Assembly: GCA_023375785.1 (NCBI GenBank)
Contig: SZWC01006773.1
Coordinates: 1-32,452 of the forward strand
Direction: 5' to 3'
DNA: 32,452 nt
Source of the DNA: Penium margaritaceum
Lineage: Eukaryota > Streptophyta > Zygnematophyceae > Desmidiales > Peniaceae
Shown piece after piece: positions 17,589-28,000 of this stretch; position 1 is the first letter of the stretch; every line of letters begins with the position of its first letter. Position numbers and translations under genes: made by a program. The notes below the pieces were generated by a model that was not told the origin of the DNA, ran no database searches, and was given only the letters and a program-made list of their open reading frames with translations.

Positions 17589-19586
17589 GTGTTTGTGTTT
17601 AGTTGTCCTACCTTTGGTGCATACGCTGATGACACCACAATTTTTGTTAAAGATCAAGCAAATCTGGACAAAGCCACACAGATTCTAGACTTTAGTAAGG
17701 ATCTGACTGGCCTGAAGGCAAACAAAGGCAAAACAATCCTCTTCCCCGCTGGCCCACATGTTGCAGTCCCTTCCTCAGATTGCTTTCAAACATCCACAGA
17801 GCCACAACGGGTCCTGGGTATCAATCTTGATCTTGATAGTCAAAACTCGTCCATGTGGGCTAAAATAACCAAGAATATCAACGAATCCGCCATAGCATGG
17901 AGAAACTTTCACTTCACCCTCTCAACTCTAATCATAATCATAAACAATTACCTCATTCCTAAATTCCTCTACCACTCAGACCTCTGCCCCCCTTCAACAG
18001 ACATACTTAAAAAAATTCAAACCTCAATTCTCAATCTGCTCTCCGCCTCCAAACAGGATGGTAAACTTCGCTTCATCAACAAAAATCTTGCCATCACTCC
18101 CCCCAATAAAGGAGGATTGGGGATACTATGGCCTACTACTCTGGTACAAGCCCAACAAGGGCTAAGAGCTTATAACTTTCTCTCTGCTACACAAGGAACC
18201 TGGAAGAACGTCGCTTGCACTACACAAAGCTTCTTAAAAAAGGGTCACTTCTTTCTCTCCCACCCAGACATTCTCAGATTCAAGGGCCACCGCAACCCAA
18301 GATGGACGGGGATATTAACCCAATTTCTAGCGACAAAGCCAAAAATCCTACCTCCAGCTTTGTTAAGACAGGAATTGCTCCAAGAATATGTTGCCTTTAA
18401 CCGTTTCATTCTGAAACCAAACGGTAAACCCTTTGGACTGGACAAAAGGGAGCATTTTCTCCTTGAAAGGGAATATCAACTCAAACATATTTTTCATCAA
18501 CAACTCTCTCTTTTCCCCACTGGGAAAACACTACAAGAAAGGAACGTAATCGACAAGGTCAAACGCGCAGTCCCACAAGAATGGATAGACATAATCCTCC
18601 AAAGGAAAAAAGACAATTCCTCTACACACGAATTTTGGTGTATCACATCGTACACCAACAAACCGCCAGCTTTCATCTACAAGCTTCAACCTACAGATGA
18701 CGGATACATTGCGTCCACTTTCACAGTCACACCGGATCTTAACATCGAACCCACTGCTTTCGCCGACACTCCAATCCATGATTTAAGCATTTGGACACCG
18801 GTACACACCAGGGACAACAAATTTCTCGGCCACTGTAATAACGTCTCTATCCCATCATGGCGTATTGACCTCCCTAAACCCCCGAAACTTATGGAAATCT
18901 ACCACATACTCATCGAACAAATCATTAAACCCGTCACCTACCAGGAAAAGTGGGCACAGGAAGGTGTTCCGGAACCCAATGACAAGGCCCTACAAGACAT
19001 CCTTCACTCAAAAATCATCCCAGCAAAGCCCAAAGACACCCTTCTCAAAATCCTCATTCGCAGCATCCAAGTACGCTATAGACTACGCTTCTTCTCCCAC
19101 CCTTTTGAAAACATTTGCCCCCTGTGTGGCTTATACAGTGAAGACATCGGTCATGCCTTTGAACAATGTCCAAAACTCCAAAACGTCCTACACAAACTGA
19201 AACAAAGCTTCTTCATAATGTGCCAAGAACATGCTACCACAGTCTTCCTTTTCCAACACCATCACCAGAATTTTAAATGGTGGCAACTATTACAAGCAAT
19301 AACCTTCCGTGAAATTTGGACATACAGATGTCAAATTTCCATGAACCAAAGACTACCACTACGAAACCCCACGGCACTCCTGTGTCTCAACATCACCAAG
19401 ATCTTCACTGAACGTCTTAATCCACATCTCATTCGCCTTTACCAAAGCCCAAATAAAAAATCAGCCGCCCTTATGGTTCAACAACTAAGAACATCCACCA
19501 AAATCTGTAATATAGATAAAAAAACTATCCCCACCTCACCTTGTTCTACACCCCAGCTTGAAGCATCTTTGGTTCAGCACATCTAA
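17589..19586 (+). CDS. LINE ORF2 C-terminal part: reverse transcriptase remnant and zinc domain (partial)
   Basis: The frame is open from the insertion point; there is no genuine start codon, since the natural N-terminus (endonuclease and most of RT) was lost. Residues 11-16 are 'AYADDT', the RT active-site motif, followed by 'KANKGKTILF', the thumb-like region 'IIINNYLIPKFLYHSDLCPP' and 'GGLGI' (about residue 176), all usual in plant-type LINE RTs. At about residues 510-528 a zinc-binding motif CPLCGLYSEDIGHAFEQC (CX2C...HX4C) matches the zf-RVT domain found at the end of such proteins. About 50 Gln codons are present and none is TAG; the stop is TAA. Family role: nicking-coupled reverse transcription at the insertion site. 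This fragment alone should be inactive. Confidence 0.9.
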   Translation: MFVFSCPTFGAYADDTTIFVKDQANLDKATQILDFSKDLTGLKANKGKTILFPAGPHVAVPSSDCFQTSTEPQRVLGINLDLDSQNSSMWAKITKNINESAIAWRNFHFTLSTLIIIINNYLIPKFLYHSDLCPPSTDILKKIQTSILNLLSASKQDGKLRFINKNLAITPPNKGGLGILWPTTLVQAQQGLRAYNFLSATQGTWKNVACTTQSFLKKGHFFLSHPDILRFKGHRNPRWTGILTQFLATKPKILPPALLRQELLQEYVAFNRFILKPNGKPFGLDKREHFLLEREYQLKHIFHQQLSLFPTGKTLQERNVIDKVKRAVPQEWIDIILQRKKDNSSTHEFWCITSYTNKPPAFIYKLQPTDDGYIASTFTVTPDLNIEPTAFADTPIHDLSIWTPVHTRDNKFLGHCNNVSIPSWRIDLPKPPKLMEIYHILIEQIIKPVTYQEKWAQEGVPEPNDKALQDILHSKIIPAKPKDTLLKILIRSIQVRYRLRFFSHPFENICPLCGLYSEDIGHAFEQCPKLQNVLHKLKQSFFIMCQEHATTVFLFQHHHQNFKWWQLLQAITFREIWTYRCQISMNQRLPLRNPTALLCLNITKIFTERLNPHLIRLYQSPNKKSAALMVQQLRTSTKICNIDKKTIPTSPCSTPQLEASLVQHI

Positions 19587-19874
19587 CACATCGGGGGGCC
19601 GAGTATTTCAGTGGACAGGGTAAAACCTGCCATTGAACCCCCAGCCACAGGGTTACGACCCGTGGTAAAGATACTCTTAGGGGTGAGGGTTAGTGGGTGA
19701 GACTCCCACATAATCCATGGAACGAGGGTTCCGTGGGTACCTAAACTGGTGCAACATAAGTTGCATAGGGCACAGTCTTTGACTGAAAGCCCTCGCCAGA
19801 GATTGACCCCTTGTGTTCGTCAAGGGTGCAGCATAGGTTCCCTCACCTTTAAGGCTGTCCCAGCCACAAAAAAA
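19587..19874 (+). other. LINE 3' UTR and short A tail
   Basis: Noncoding tail with several short stem-forming pairs, for example TGCAAC/GTTGCA near 19750-19765 and CCTTG/CAAGG near 19810-19825, then CCACAAAAAAAAA. In some LINE families the RT recognises a 3' stem-loop; whether this one does is unknown. Confidence 0.75.
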
Positions 19875-19888
19875 AAGAGTTCCCAGAA
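19875..19888 (+). repeat. LINE target-site duplication, right copy
   Basis: AAGAGTTCCCAGAA, exact match to 17567-17580. The leading A bases merge with the A tail, so the left edge of this copy is uncertain by a base or two. Confidence 0.92.
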
Positions 19889-22560
19889 ACCGCAGTTAAT
19901 TAAGGAATTTGTATGTCGAGAGAATGCTTTCGATTTTGAAAGGCTCGATCGACTCACGTTTTGTTGCTTTACTTCGGGCCATTTCTTGGTTTGAATGATG
20001 ACGAGTCATCATTCAAAATATTTTTGTTGTCAAATTGTTTTGTGGCTTCAGGATTTGTTTATACGCTGCGGGAAAAAGCAGGGGTGTTTGGTATGGACAA
20101 GCCCAACATCCGATGTCCGAGTTACTCATCCTGCGACTGTTAGATGTTACGGTCACCTGCTTTGTTACCGGAACGAGGAAAGGAAAAAGTATTTCCTTCT
20201 CTCATCGAATCGGCGTCTTAGAAACGGACGGCTGACAGGCCTTAAGCGGGCCATGTAGCTGCACGCGGGTTAAGGGAAGCCATAAAACCGATGATGCGTG
20301 AGATTCGCTGCTTCGTCAGTGGGATGCGCTGGTGGCTAGGGTCGATGCTTAGCGGGCAGTTGGATAAGTTGGGCAGTTTCCGCCGTTCAGTTGACGTGCC
20401 CTCGTTTCACGGTTGGCGGAAGTACTTGTGGCCGGTAGTCTCTCACGATTGGCGAAGCAGTAAGGCGGATGTCCGAATCTAATCGACAACTCTGAAAGCA
20501 ATTATGAGCTGGGCCGCGTTTAGGGATACTTGTTGGGCTGCGCAAGGTTATCCTTTACTGTTTCGAGCTCCAGTCGGGGACATTTGAACCAGCAGTACAA
20601 CTCCTCTCTTCTCACGGGAGTACCGAGAAATGACTGGTGGAATTATCGTCATTTACCAGACTCCAAGCGTTCATTGATGGGGCCTTCCAATAATGTGGTC
20701 TAAGTTGTGCGTTATTTTTGACGCCATTCTAACCCATGAAAATCAACAGACAAAATCATGTCTTCCTGGCCTTTACCTGCACGCGTTTCATTCCTCCCAC
20801 TAAATATATACGCCAATGACAGACAACTTCATTTGAAGTAACCTTCATGCGAGAAATCTGCACTTCAACATCAACTTACAACATCACTTAGAATCCATTT
20901 TTACACAGTTCTCCATTTCAAAATAGTCCTCAACTCCATGGTAGAACCACGTGCCAACAAATGCTCATTAGAATGTTTGTCCACATGGCAATCCCATAAA
21001 GCACTATGCATGGTCATCCCAAATAGTTCTAAAATGTCTCTTGTGTAACAAAGAAACATGTTCAATGTTCAACCTATCACTCTAGCTTACTAGCATACAA
21101 AGACAACTGTCAATAAATGAGAATAACTTCTTCATTTGCACGTAATGGGTCCCCAAGGCCATGTGCAATTCATCAATTTGTTTCTAGATTAGTGGCCTTA
21201 TCACACGTTCTGGTCAATCAACTCAAGGTATGCAATCATCATCCAAATTTTGGTACAATACAAACAAATAATAGCCAAACTTTACACAATGTACACGTGT
21301 TCTTTAGGAACCACATGTTCTTCGTATTGAGGGAAATGAATGATGGTGCATTTATCAACAAACAAGAGTTAAATCAAGAAATTATCCAACTGAACAACAC
21401 AACATTCCAATTTACACATGTTACTAGAGGTTAGAAGGGGTTAACACATACTGAAAAAACCTCTTTTCTCATGGAAGATTTGAGATTCTTAAGTGAAAAT
21501 CTAGGTCTTAAATACCTACACTTGAAGAGGGTTATGGATGAAACAATCCATTTTCCATAGCATTCAATCACATTAAGCATATCATAGAGGGGATGAGAAG
21601 GAGAACCCATGTGTACGTTTTACTAATTGAAATAAATGAAAATATCATGATAAGGCGTTATGTTTTACGACAAGATAAATTCCACATACCTTGAAATTTT
21701 CACAAATAACACATAATTGTTTGGCTTCAAGAATTATTACATGCGTCACCATGCATAAATGTACTTCACGCCATGGGTATTCTATTTTTTATTCAGACTA
21801 TTCAATTACGACATAAACTATCCATTACATATTTGTTCATCATTTTTTCCATGAAAACCTCCTTGCCACTAGGCTCCTTTCCACGAGCTTCTAACCCCAT
21901 GAAAACATTTCCCCATTTCAATAGACTCAAATTAAATACTCAACATATTTTTCCGTTAGATGCTTCATCCACAGATGGGTTTGCCCTTATCATGTCATAT
22001 TGCCCAACCATTGTCCTCAATTCATAACCCAACCATAAGCCATGAATCTAAGGTGAAACACATACATACGACCACATCGTTTAGATCTGAATCTAAATTA
22101 GGTGATGATTTTACCATGCATTCATGAAAACAACTGATGAGAAATAATGCAAAACCAAATAATATTAAACCTTAATCTCACATAGATGTGAAAAAAACGT
22201 CACTATAGCTTCATTTTCCATAAAAATGACCTATAGATTATAATATTATATTATATGGTCAAAATAGTCAATAACGTATAGTAGTCAACTTTCTTAGAAC
22301 TGTATCAAATCGTACATGGAGGAGGTATCATGTTTACATCACCCAAACATGTGAAAATTAAATCACTTATATAAAAGAATTGAGAAGATATTAGAAGATG
22401 AAGAAGATATTATTAGTATTGAAGCATATTTAGGATTGAATGCATAATTAAAGTAGCATGAAAACTTATGAATGCATCAATGGAAAACATATTATGATGT
22501 CTTATGTTTAGGGAAACGATCCATTTAACATAAGACACTTGAGCTTAGAAATGTAATATA
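19889..22560. other. AT-rich stretch without recognisable genes
   Basis: No convincing gene, RNA or transposon. A perfect 12-bp inverted repeat lies at 19990-20017. From about 20700 the sequence is AT-rich, with stretches such as TATAATATTATATTATA near 22238. Plus-strand open frames at 21117-21434 (105 codons) and 21773-22027 (84 codons) have no recognisable domain and no supporting signals, so they are not called. Confidence 0.6.
19990..20017. repeat. Perfect 12-bp inverted repeat
   Basis: TTTGAATGATGA (19990-20001) and TCATCATTCAAA (20006-20017) are exact reverse complements around CGAG. No gene is near; function unknown. Confidence 0.9.
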
Positions 22561-22703
22561 GGGCAGAACGAGGGGGAGGAAGGGGGAGACGGGAGGGGAC
22601 GGGTGGCGGGTGGAGTCGGGCGGCTCTCGACTCCTGCGAGGGGGAGTGCCGAGGGAGTTAGCCGCCGGGCCAATTGTCGCTCTCGGCTTGTGAGGGGGAG
22701 GAG

Positions 22704-22753
22704 GCTCTTGAGAGCTGTGAGGGGGATAGCTCTCGAGAGCTGTGAGGGGGATC
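22704..22753. repeat. 25-bp tandem duplication
   Basis: Two adjacent 25-bp units (22704-22728 and 22729-22753) differ at two positions and carry the palindrome-like core CTCTCGAGAG followed by CTGTGAGGGGGAT. Related degenerate pieces lie just upstream (GTGAGGGGGAG, CGAGGGGGAG). Confidence 0.85.
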
Positions 22754-23159
22754 GAGGTGGGGATGACTTAGTCGTGAGAGGAGGTCGAGACGAGAGAATG
22801 GAATGTTTTTAATAAAGGAAATGAATGCAAGGAGGGAGCGAGCGTGACCCCTATCGGGTTGCTCACTCCTGACTCGTGGTTCGCTATAAAGCGTGGCGAA
22901 CCAAAAAAAGTGCACGCAGGTCAAGCGTGTAAATGCCACGTGGAACCCAAGAGGCAGCGTCATAGCAAGACGTAATCTCGTAAGAAAAGAGAACAAGCAT
23001 GACCTAGCATCACAAGTAAAGAGTGGGCCTAAACTAATTTCTTTAACACAAGCAACAACAAACGTTTGCTACTTTAACACGATAGCGCAAGCAAGGGTGC
23101 ATGCCCCAAGCATAAAGCTTAAACACCACCCCACAAGCCGTAGATGAACACCTGAAGTG

Positions 23160-23460
23160 ACTGGCAGAAGTCAAGAGAACCCCGCAAAAGTGCACGGCCA
23201 AAACACCCTGCCACAGGGACACGTCCGCAAGACTCGACCAAAGGCACCCATTTAGAGGCACCCTGCCAAAAGCACTCCACCAGAAGCACCCCACTAGTAG
23301 CACCCGTCTAGAAGCGCCTCCTCTAAGAGCACCTCGCCAGAATCCCACGACCGAATCACCCCACAAGCAGCACCCATCTAGAAGCAACCGATAAGAAGCA
23401 CCCAGCCATCACACCCTGCTAGGAGCGCCATGCATCCACGAGCGCCAATCACGAAGCGCC
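23160..23460. repeat. Degenerate short tandem repeat around AGAAGCACCC
   Basis: Variants of AGAAGCACCC, AGAAGCGCC and AGGCACCC recur every 15-25 bases, often preceded by CTAG or CCAC. Unit length varies, so this is a decayed or loosely organised satellite. The minus-strand translation is Cys/Gly/Leu/Trp-rich and not a recognised protein. Confidence 0.6.
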
Positions 23461-23749
23461 CAGTGAGGACTAGTGCAGAGGGAAGAGACAAGAAGGAGAG
23501 TGGGCGGAGATGGATGGGAGACACTACGCCCGCAACGAAGGGTATTGGATGTGAAAGAACCTACAAGAGACGTACACACGGAGGGGAGAAGCGCAGAGCA
23601 TGGGAAGGGGCAGAGATGTAGCGTACGAGCGGTCATCAAACAATGGACCAAACGACGCAAGTAAGGGGAGGGGGGAGATGAGAAAAAGGGATGTCTTAGT
23701 CTAGCGGGGTAAGGTCCGAAGACCAATGGAGGTGATACTCGAAGCAAAG

Positions 23750-24480
23750 GCAAGCTAGTGGAGAGCCTTCGTGAGGAAGTCTGCGAGCTAAAGCTTAGTC
23801 GAGATGTATCGCAAAGAGACATCACCTATCGCGACAACATCGCGCACGTAGTGGTGCTCAACGTTGATGTGCTTGGTATGACGATGAAGCGCACCAGCGT
23901 TCCTAACAATGGCTAACCCACTCTCACTGTCTGTGTGAAGGGGCACAGTTGGGGTGGGGAAACAAAGCTCGCCCAGAAGGCGACAAAGCCACACCGCCTT
24001 GGCGACAGCACCACCTAAGGCCATGTACTCAGCCTCGCTTGTGTTATCAGCAACATGGCCCTACTTCCCATTACGCCAGGAGATGGTAGTAGGGCTGAGA
24101 AGGAAGACAAAGCTGCTGCTGCTGCAAGCATCCGAAACGCAGGCATAGTCACTATCAGTGTAGACCGCTAGAAGTGGAGGCATCACGTGTAGATACAAGG
24201 ATGTAGCAAAAGATGTATGCGGCCGCCTAGTGATGGGCCCTGCAAGGCTCGCGAGCATACTAGGCCACGACGTTCACTACGCAGGCGATGTCTAGGTGAG
24301 TGGTGCCAACGATGTATGTGAGCCCGCCAATGATGGACTGAAACGTGACGGCAGACTCCCGCGCACCGGACTTTGCGTCATGGGCCACACGAAGAGCAAG
24401 CTGGGTACCCAATGGCATGGGCGAGGATGCAGCACAGGGAGGGCGGGAGAGGACGAGAACAGACGCAAAGCGGTTTGTAA
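23750..24480 (-). pseudogene. Copia-3 RNase H and RT C-terminal region
   Basis: The minus strand reads 'ITRRPHTSFA', 'VYTDSDYACVSDACSSSS', 'ISWRNGK', 'MALGGAVAKAVWLCRLL', 'LHTDSESGLAIVRN', 'HTKHINVEHHYVRD' and 'ISTKL-TAG-LADFLTKAL'. The TAG at 23788-23790 sits exactly where Copia-2 and the family have the conserved Gln of 'D/RQ.ADFFTKAL'. A second TAG follows at 23755-23757. At least one frameshift separates the parts near 24030-24060. The RNase H would remove the RNA strand during cDNA synthesis; this copy is broken. Confidence 0.88.
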
Positions 24481-25420
24481 GATTCTAGACATAGCGCTCC
24501 TGATGGACGAACATGCTGCCAGAAAGGCACTCGATGTGCATCCTTAAGAACATGGCCGCAAGAGCAAGGTCCTTCATGTAGTACTCCAAGAAGAAGAGAC
24601 TTTTTGCCTCGGAGATCATGGTGGACAAAGAGTTGATGAGGAGGTCATTGATATACACCAGAATGAAGGCGGGCACGAGAGTTGTGCCACCAATGAAGAG
24701 GGAGGGCTCCGACTGGCTCAAGCGAAAAACTCCATGGAATTTGGTGGACAAGAGCTCCTCATTCCAACGAGGGGAGTGGCGGAGACCTTAAAGCGCGCGA
24801 AAGAGGCGACAAAATCATCTGGTACCCTAGGAGAAGCTAGAACCATGTAAAGCTCCTCCTTAAGACGACCGTGGAGAAATGTGTTGTTCACATCCATGTG
24901 GTGAAGCTCCCACTAATAGTAGGCCGCGAGACAGATGACGACGCGACTCTTTGTAAAGCGGTTGACAAGGGCGTAACTGTCGGTGAATTCTACGTCGAGA
25001 ACCTTGGAATAGCCCTTGGCGGTGAGGCGAGCATTGTACCGGTCGAGGGCACCCGAGTCTGTGAACGTCTAGCATAAAACCCACTTGGCCTTGAAAGCCG
25101 TGCGACCGGGAGGAAGGTCAGTGAGCTCGATCACACCATGCTCAACCAAGGCAGGAAGCTCTACTATATAGGTCGTGTGCCAGGAAGTAGCGTCAAGGCG
25201 AGCAAGGGTGTTGGCGAGGGTGAGGGGATCAGAATCGTCGAGGGAAGTGGAGAGGAGGAATTGGGCAGGACAGATGTGACCGCGAGGGCACGCGTAGCAG
25301 ATGACGGTGCGCCGATGAAGCGATGGTCGATACAGGCATCGAGCACGTAGGACTACGCAAGGTGAAAGAAGCTGCGACCGTGGGTGTGAAACGGATGGAA
25401 GGTGTAAGATGACAGAGGGC
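24480..25420 (-). pseudogene. Copia-3 reverse transcriptase with YIND in place of YVDD
   Basis: From right to left on the minus strand: 'TDLPPGRTAFKAKWVLC', TAG (25069-25071), 'TFTDSGALDRYNARLTAKGY', 'LAAYY', TAG (24913-24915), 'WELHHMDVNNTFLHG', a degraded middle, then 'FILVYINDLLIN' and 'MKDLALAAMFLRM'. The catalytic motif has Asn for the first Asp (codon AAT at plus 24647-24649), which should abolish polymerase activity. Copia-2 has an intact YVDD. The segment between 24720 and 24860 is hard to align. Confidence 0.85.
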
Positions 25421-25429
25421 AAGAGGGAG

Positions 25430-27095
25430 GGAGCACAACAACGGAGGAGGGAAGAGGTGAGGAGGGAAGGAGAAGATCATAGACAGCTAGAGAGGGGGAA
25501 AGGGGGGAGGGAATGGTGGAGAGGGAGGCCGCGGGGTGACAAAAAAGGGGGTAGCAAGATGAGTAGGGGAAGCGAGAGGGGGAGAAATGCGTGATGACAT
25601 GACGATGGGAGGAAGTGGGCAAGAGAGGGGAGGAGTGGAGGAAGGAGAGGGAACGAGGGGGGAAGGGGGGAGATGCGTAGCGGAGATGCGGGAGGGGGAG
25701 GGAGGAGACGACACAAGGAATGGTGATGAGGGAGAGACGGGGAAAGAGGAGGAAGGTAGGGGGACGATGGAAAGGGGGACAGAGGTATAGGTAAGAGCGC
25801 GAGCAGCGCGAGAGGGGGTGTGAAAAGAAACATGTGAGGAGGGAGGAGGGGTGTTGAGGATNGGGAGGGGGAGGGAGGAGACGACACAAGGAATGGTGAT
25901 GAGGGAGAGACGGGGAAAGAGGAGGAAGGTAGGGGGACGATGGAAAGGGGGACAGAGGTATAGGTAAGAGCGCGAGCAGCGCGAGAGGGGGTGTGAAAAG
26001 AAACATGTGAGGAGGGAGGAGGGGTGTTGAGGATACAAGGAGGCAACGGAGACGCACGGATGTGCGGAGCATGAAGAGGGATGCGAGGGTAGTGAGGAGG
26101 GGGAGGAGGAATGGAGGGACGAGCCCGGGCAATATGTGTGCACATCCATAAGTGGGGGGGAAAGGGAGCATCGAGAGGACAAGTCGGGCTGAGGACGGGC
26201 GGGTGGGGGGAGAATACCGGAGGAGGAGACAGGCAAGGGGGAGAAGCGGCTAGCGAAGGGGACCGAGAGGGAGGAGTAAGGGGTGGAAGGGTCTCACGAA
26301 TGAGGACGTCGACAAGAGGGGTGAGGGGGAAGGGGCGGGCAGAGGAGGTGGTAGGGGATGAGGACAGCAGAGACGGCGTCACCGGGACGAGGACACAATC
26401 TGCCACGGGAGCAACAGGGGAGGACGCTCGTGAAGGGGCATCCTCTGAGACATCCTCAATCGAGAGGAGAACTAGGTCCACATAGCAAGTGGGAGAAGTC
26501 ACTCGGGGGGAGCTTATAACTTAGGCTGCGGTCAATGAAGGGGGGACTAGAGGAGGGGAAGGGGGAATCCTACAGGAGAGGCTGGAAACGGCATGGGAGA
26601 CAACACGAGGGGAGGGAGGGAAGAGACAGATGGCAAACTGCCACAGCGGTGCAAGGGGATTAAGGGAGGAGGAGGAGGAGATGGAGATGGGGGGGAGAGA
26701 GTGGGTAGAGAGGGGGGAGGTGGGATGGGAGGGGAGGTAGAGGGCAAAGGACTAGGGTGGATAGGAGAGGAGACAGACACGGGAGGAGGCCCCCTCGTGG
26801 AGGCGGGGATGGGCGTAGAGGGGAGAGGAACCAAAGGACGGGCCGGGAGGACAGACGAAGGCGGCATGAAGGAAGGGGGAACGGGGGGAGGGGGGTGAGA
26901 GGTCGGTGGCGGGATGACCGAGGTGGGCACAAGAGAAGGGACAGGAGCGGGGGTGGCGGAAGGCATAGGAGGCACACGGGAGTCACTGAGGAAGCTAGAG
27001 AAGGAGAAGGGGCACAAACAACCACCACGCCGTTGGAGGTATAGGCCGTGGCAGAGGTCGGGGAGGGAGATAGCCATCGGCACAGAAGGCACCAT
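25430..27095 (-). pseudogene. Copia-3 long Pro/Ser-rich integrase-RT linker
   Basis: About 1.6 kb of pyrimidine-rich minus-strand sequence that translates to Pro-, Ser- and Leu-rich peptides in all frames, so frame assignment is unreliable. It occupies the place of the linker in Copia-1 and Copia-2 but is about twice as long. The apparent length is inflated by at least 173 bases if the duplicated flanks of the N at 25862 are an artefact. No domain is recognised. Confidence 0.6.
25690..26034. repeat. 172-bp direct duplication flanking a single N (25862)
   Basis: 25690-25861 and 25863-26034 are identical as far as I can read, with exactly one N between them. This is the pattern left when a scaffold joins two overlapping contig ends without merging them. 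A true tandem duplication is less likely, given the N. Confidence 0.9.
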
Positions 27096-28000
27096 AAGTC
27101 AACTACTCGAAAAAGCGAGCGTGACAGGACTCGATGAGTTGATGGGCGACCAGGTCCCAAAAATAATGTGCACGAGAATGAGGCACAACCCCAAGGGTGA
27201 CGCAGGGAAGGCCAGGCGGATCCAGATTGCTCGACCGAGACAGAGGAGCAAGGTAGACGGTGGCCATGGTGCTCCAAACCACAGCCTCACTAAGGTCAAC
27301 ATGACAACCAAAGAACAGCTGGAATGGTGTGGTGTCGGGGGCGAGTGGCTCATGCGGGATCCGGTTCAAAACCCACGTGTAATAACAGTCTGCCTCAGAC
27401 TAAAATGTGCGGCCTCAATCAAGGAAGCCAGCCTCAGCCATCATCGTGCGGACTCCTTGAACGAGTGTCCGCCTCCAAAGCTTGGTAACCCCATTTTTCT
27501 GGGAAGAATAGGGAGCACTGAGCTCATGAACAACACCCTCATGGTCAAAGAACGATGATGTGGCACCGAAGAACTCGCCACCGTGGTCAAACCGAAAGCA
27601 GAGTAATTAGTGTCGACTGTGTCTCGACGCAAACGCTGACAACGATTGGATGGTCTGAACAACATCGATCTTTGCTCGAAGAAAAGAGACCGAAGTTCAA
27701 CGAGAATAATCTTTGATCAAGCTGAGGACATACTTGGAATGCGTAGCGAGTGACTCATCCTGAAGATGACCAAGGATGTCAGCATGCACGAGCTCGAGAG
27801 AAGAAGATGCACGTGAGGCGGAGGAGGGAAACACAAGGAGATGCATCTTGCTGACGGTACAATAGCTGCAATCGGCAGCGCAAGAGGCCAAGAACGAGGG
27901 GTCGGACATGCCATCCGTGGGGAGGGTACTGAGGAGTGAGGCCATAATAGGAGAGGGAAGATAGAAAAGACGATGATGAAGAAGGTGCGAGTGAGCCAAA
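27096..28000 (-). pseudogene. Copia-3 GAG-pre-integrase and integrase
   Basis: The first part (27999-27697) reads 'LLHHRLFYL', 'SCAADCSYCTVSKMHLL', 'LELVHADILGHL' and 'YVLSLIKDYSR', the zinc region and first integrase Asp. A different frame gives 'FDHGGEFFGATSSFF', 'HELSAPYSSQKNGVTKLWRRTL' (split here for length: HELSAPYSSQKNG, VTKLWRRTL), then 'RTMMAEAGF'. The 'ERxNRT' glutamate is replaced ('TKLWRRT'). The tail 'MNRIPHEPLAPDTTPFQLFFG' lacks nothing obvious but is in a further frame. Catalytically dead. Confidence 0.85.

Larger units (their letters stand above)
17581..19874 (+). mobile_element. 5'-truncated LINE (non-LTR retrotransposon)
   Basis: The insertion starts inside the reverse transcriptase domain, keeps the C-terminal part of ORF2 and a 3' UTR of about 280 bp, and ends in a run of A bases (about 19868-19876, overlapping the duplication). 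A 14-bp exact target duplication surrounds it. Lack of the 5' end, the A tail and the variable-length duplication are hallmarks of LINE insertion. The open frame has no stop or frameshift and the duplication is exact, so this is the youngest insertion in the window. Base use differs from the copia elements: the coding strand is rich in A and C. Confidence 0.93.
22560..23750. other. GC-rich stretch at the 3' side of Copia-3
   Basis: Composition changes sharply at about 22560 from AT-rich to G-rich. If Copia-3 still has a 3' LTR it should lie here, but I found no matching repeat on the far side near 30-32 kb. The stretch contains two small tandem repeats, at 22704-22753 and about 23160-23460. 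No gene is recognised; open frames on both strands are simple in composition. Confidence 0.5.

Noticed and set aside
21117..22027. Two plus-strand open frames (105 and 84 codons) in AT-rich DNA
   Set aside because: No recognisable motif, no neighbouring exons that I could support, and length is within chance for such sequence.
25353..27277. Long minus-strand Pro/Ser/Leu-rich open frames as a host proline-rich protein
   Set aside because: They lie exactly between copia integrase and RT pieces in the same orientation and follow from pyrimidine bias; two contain the N.
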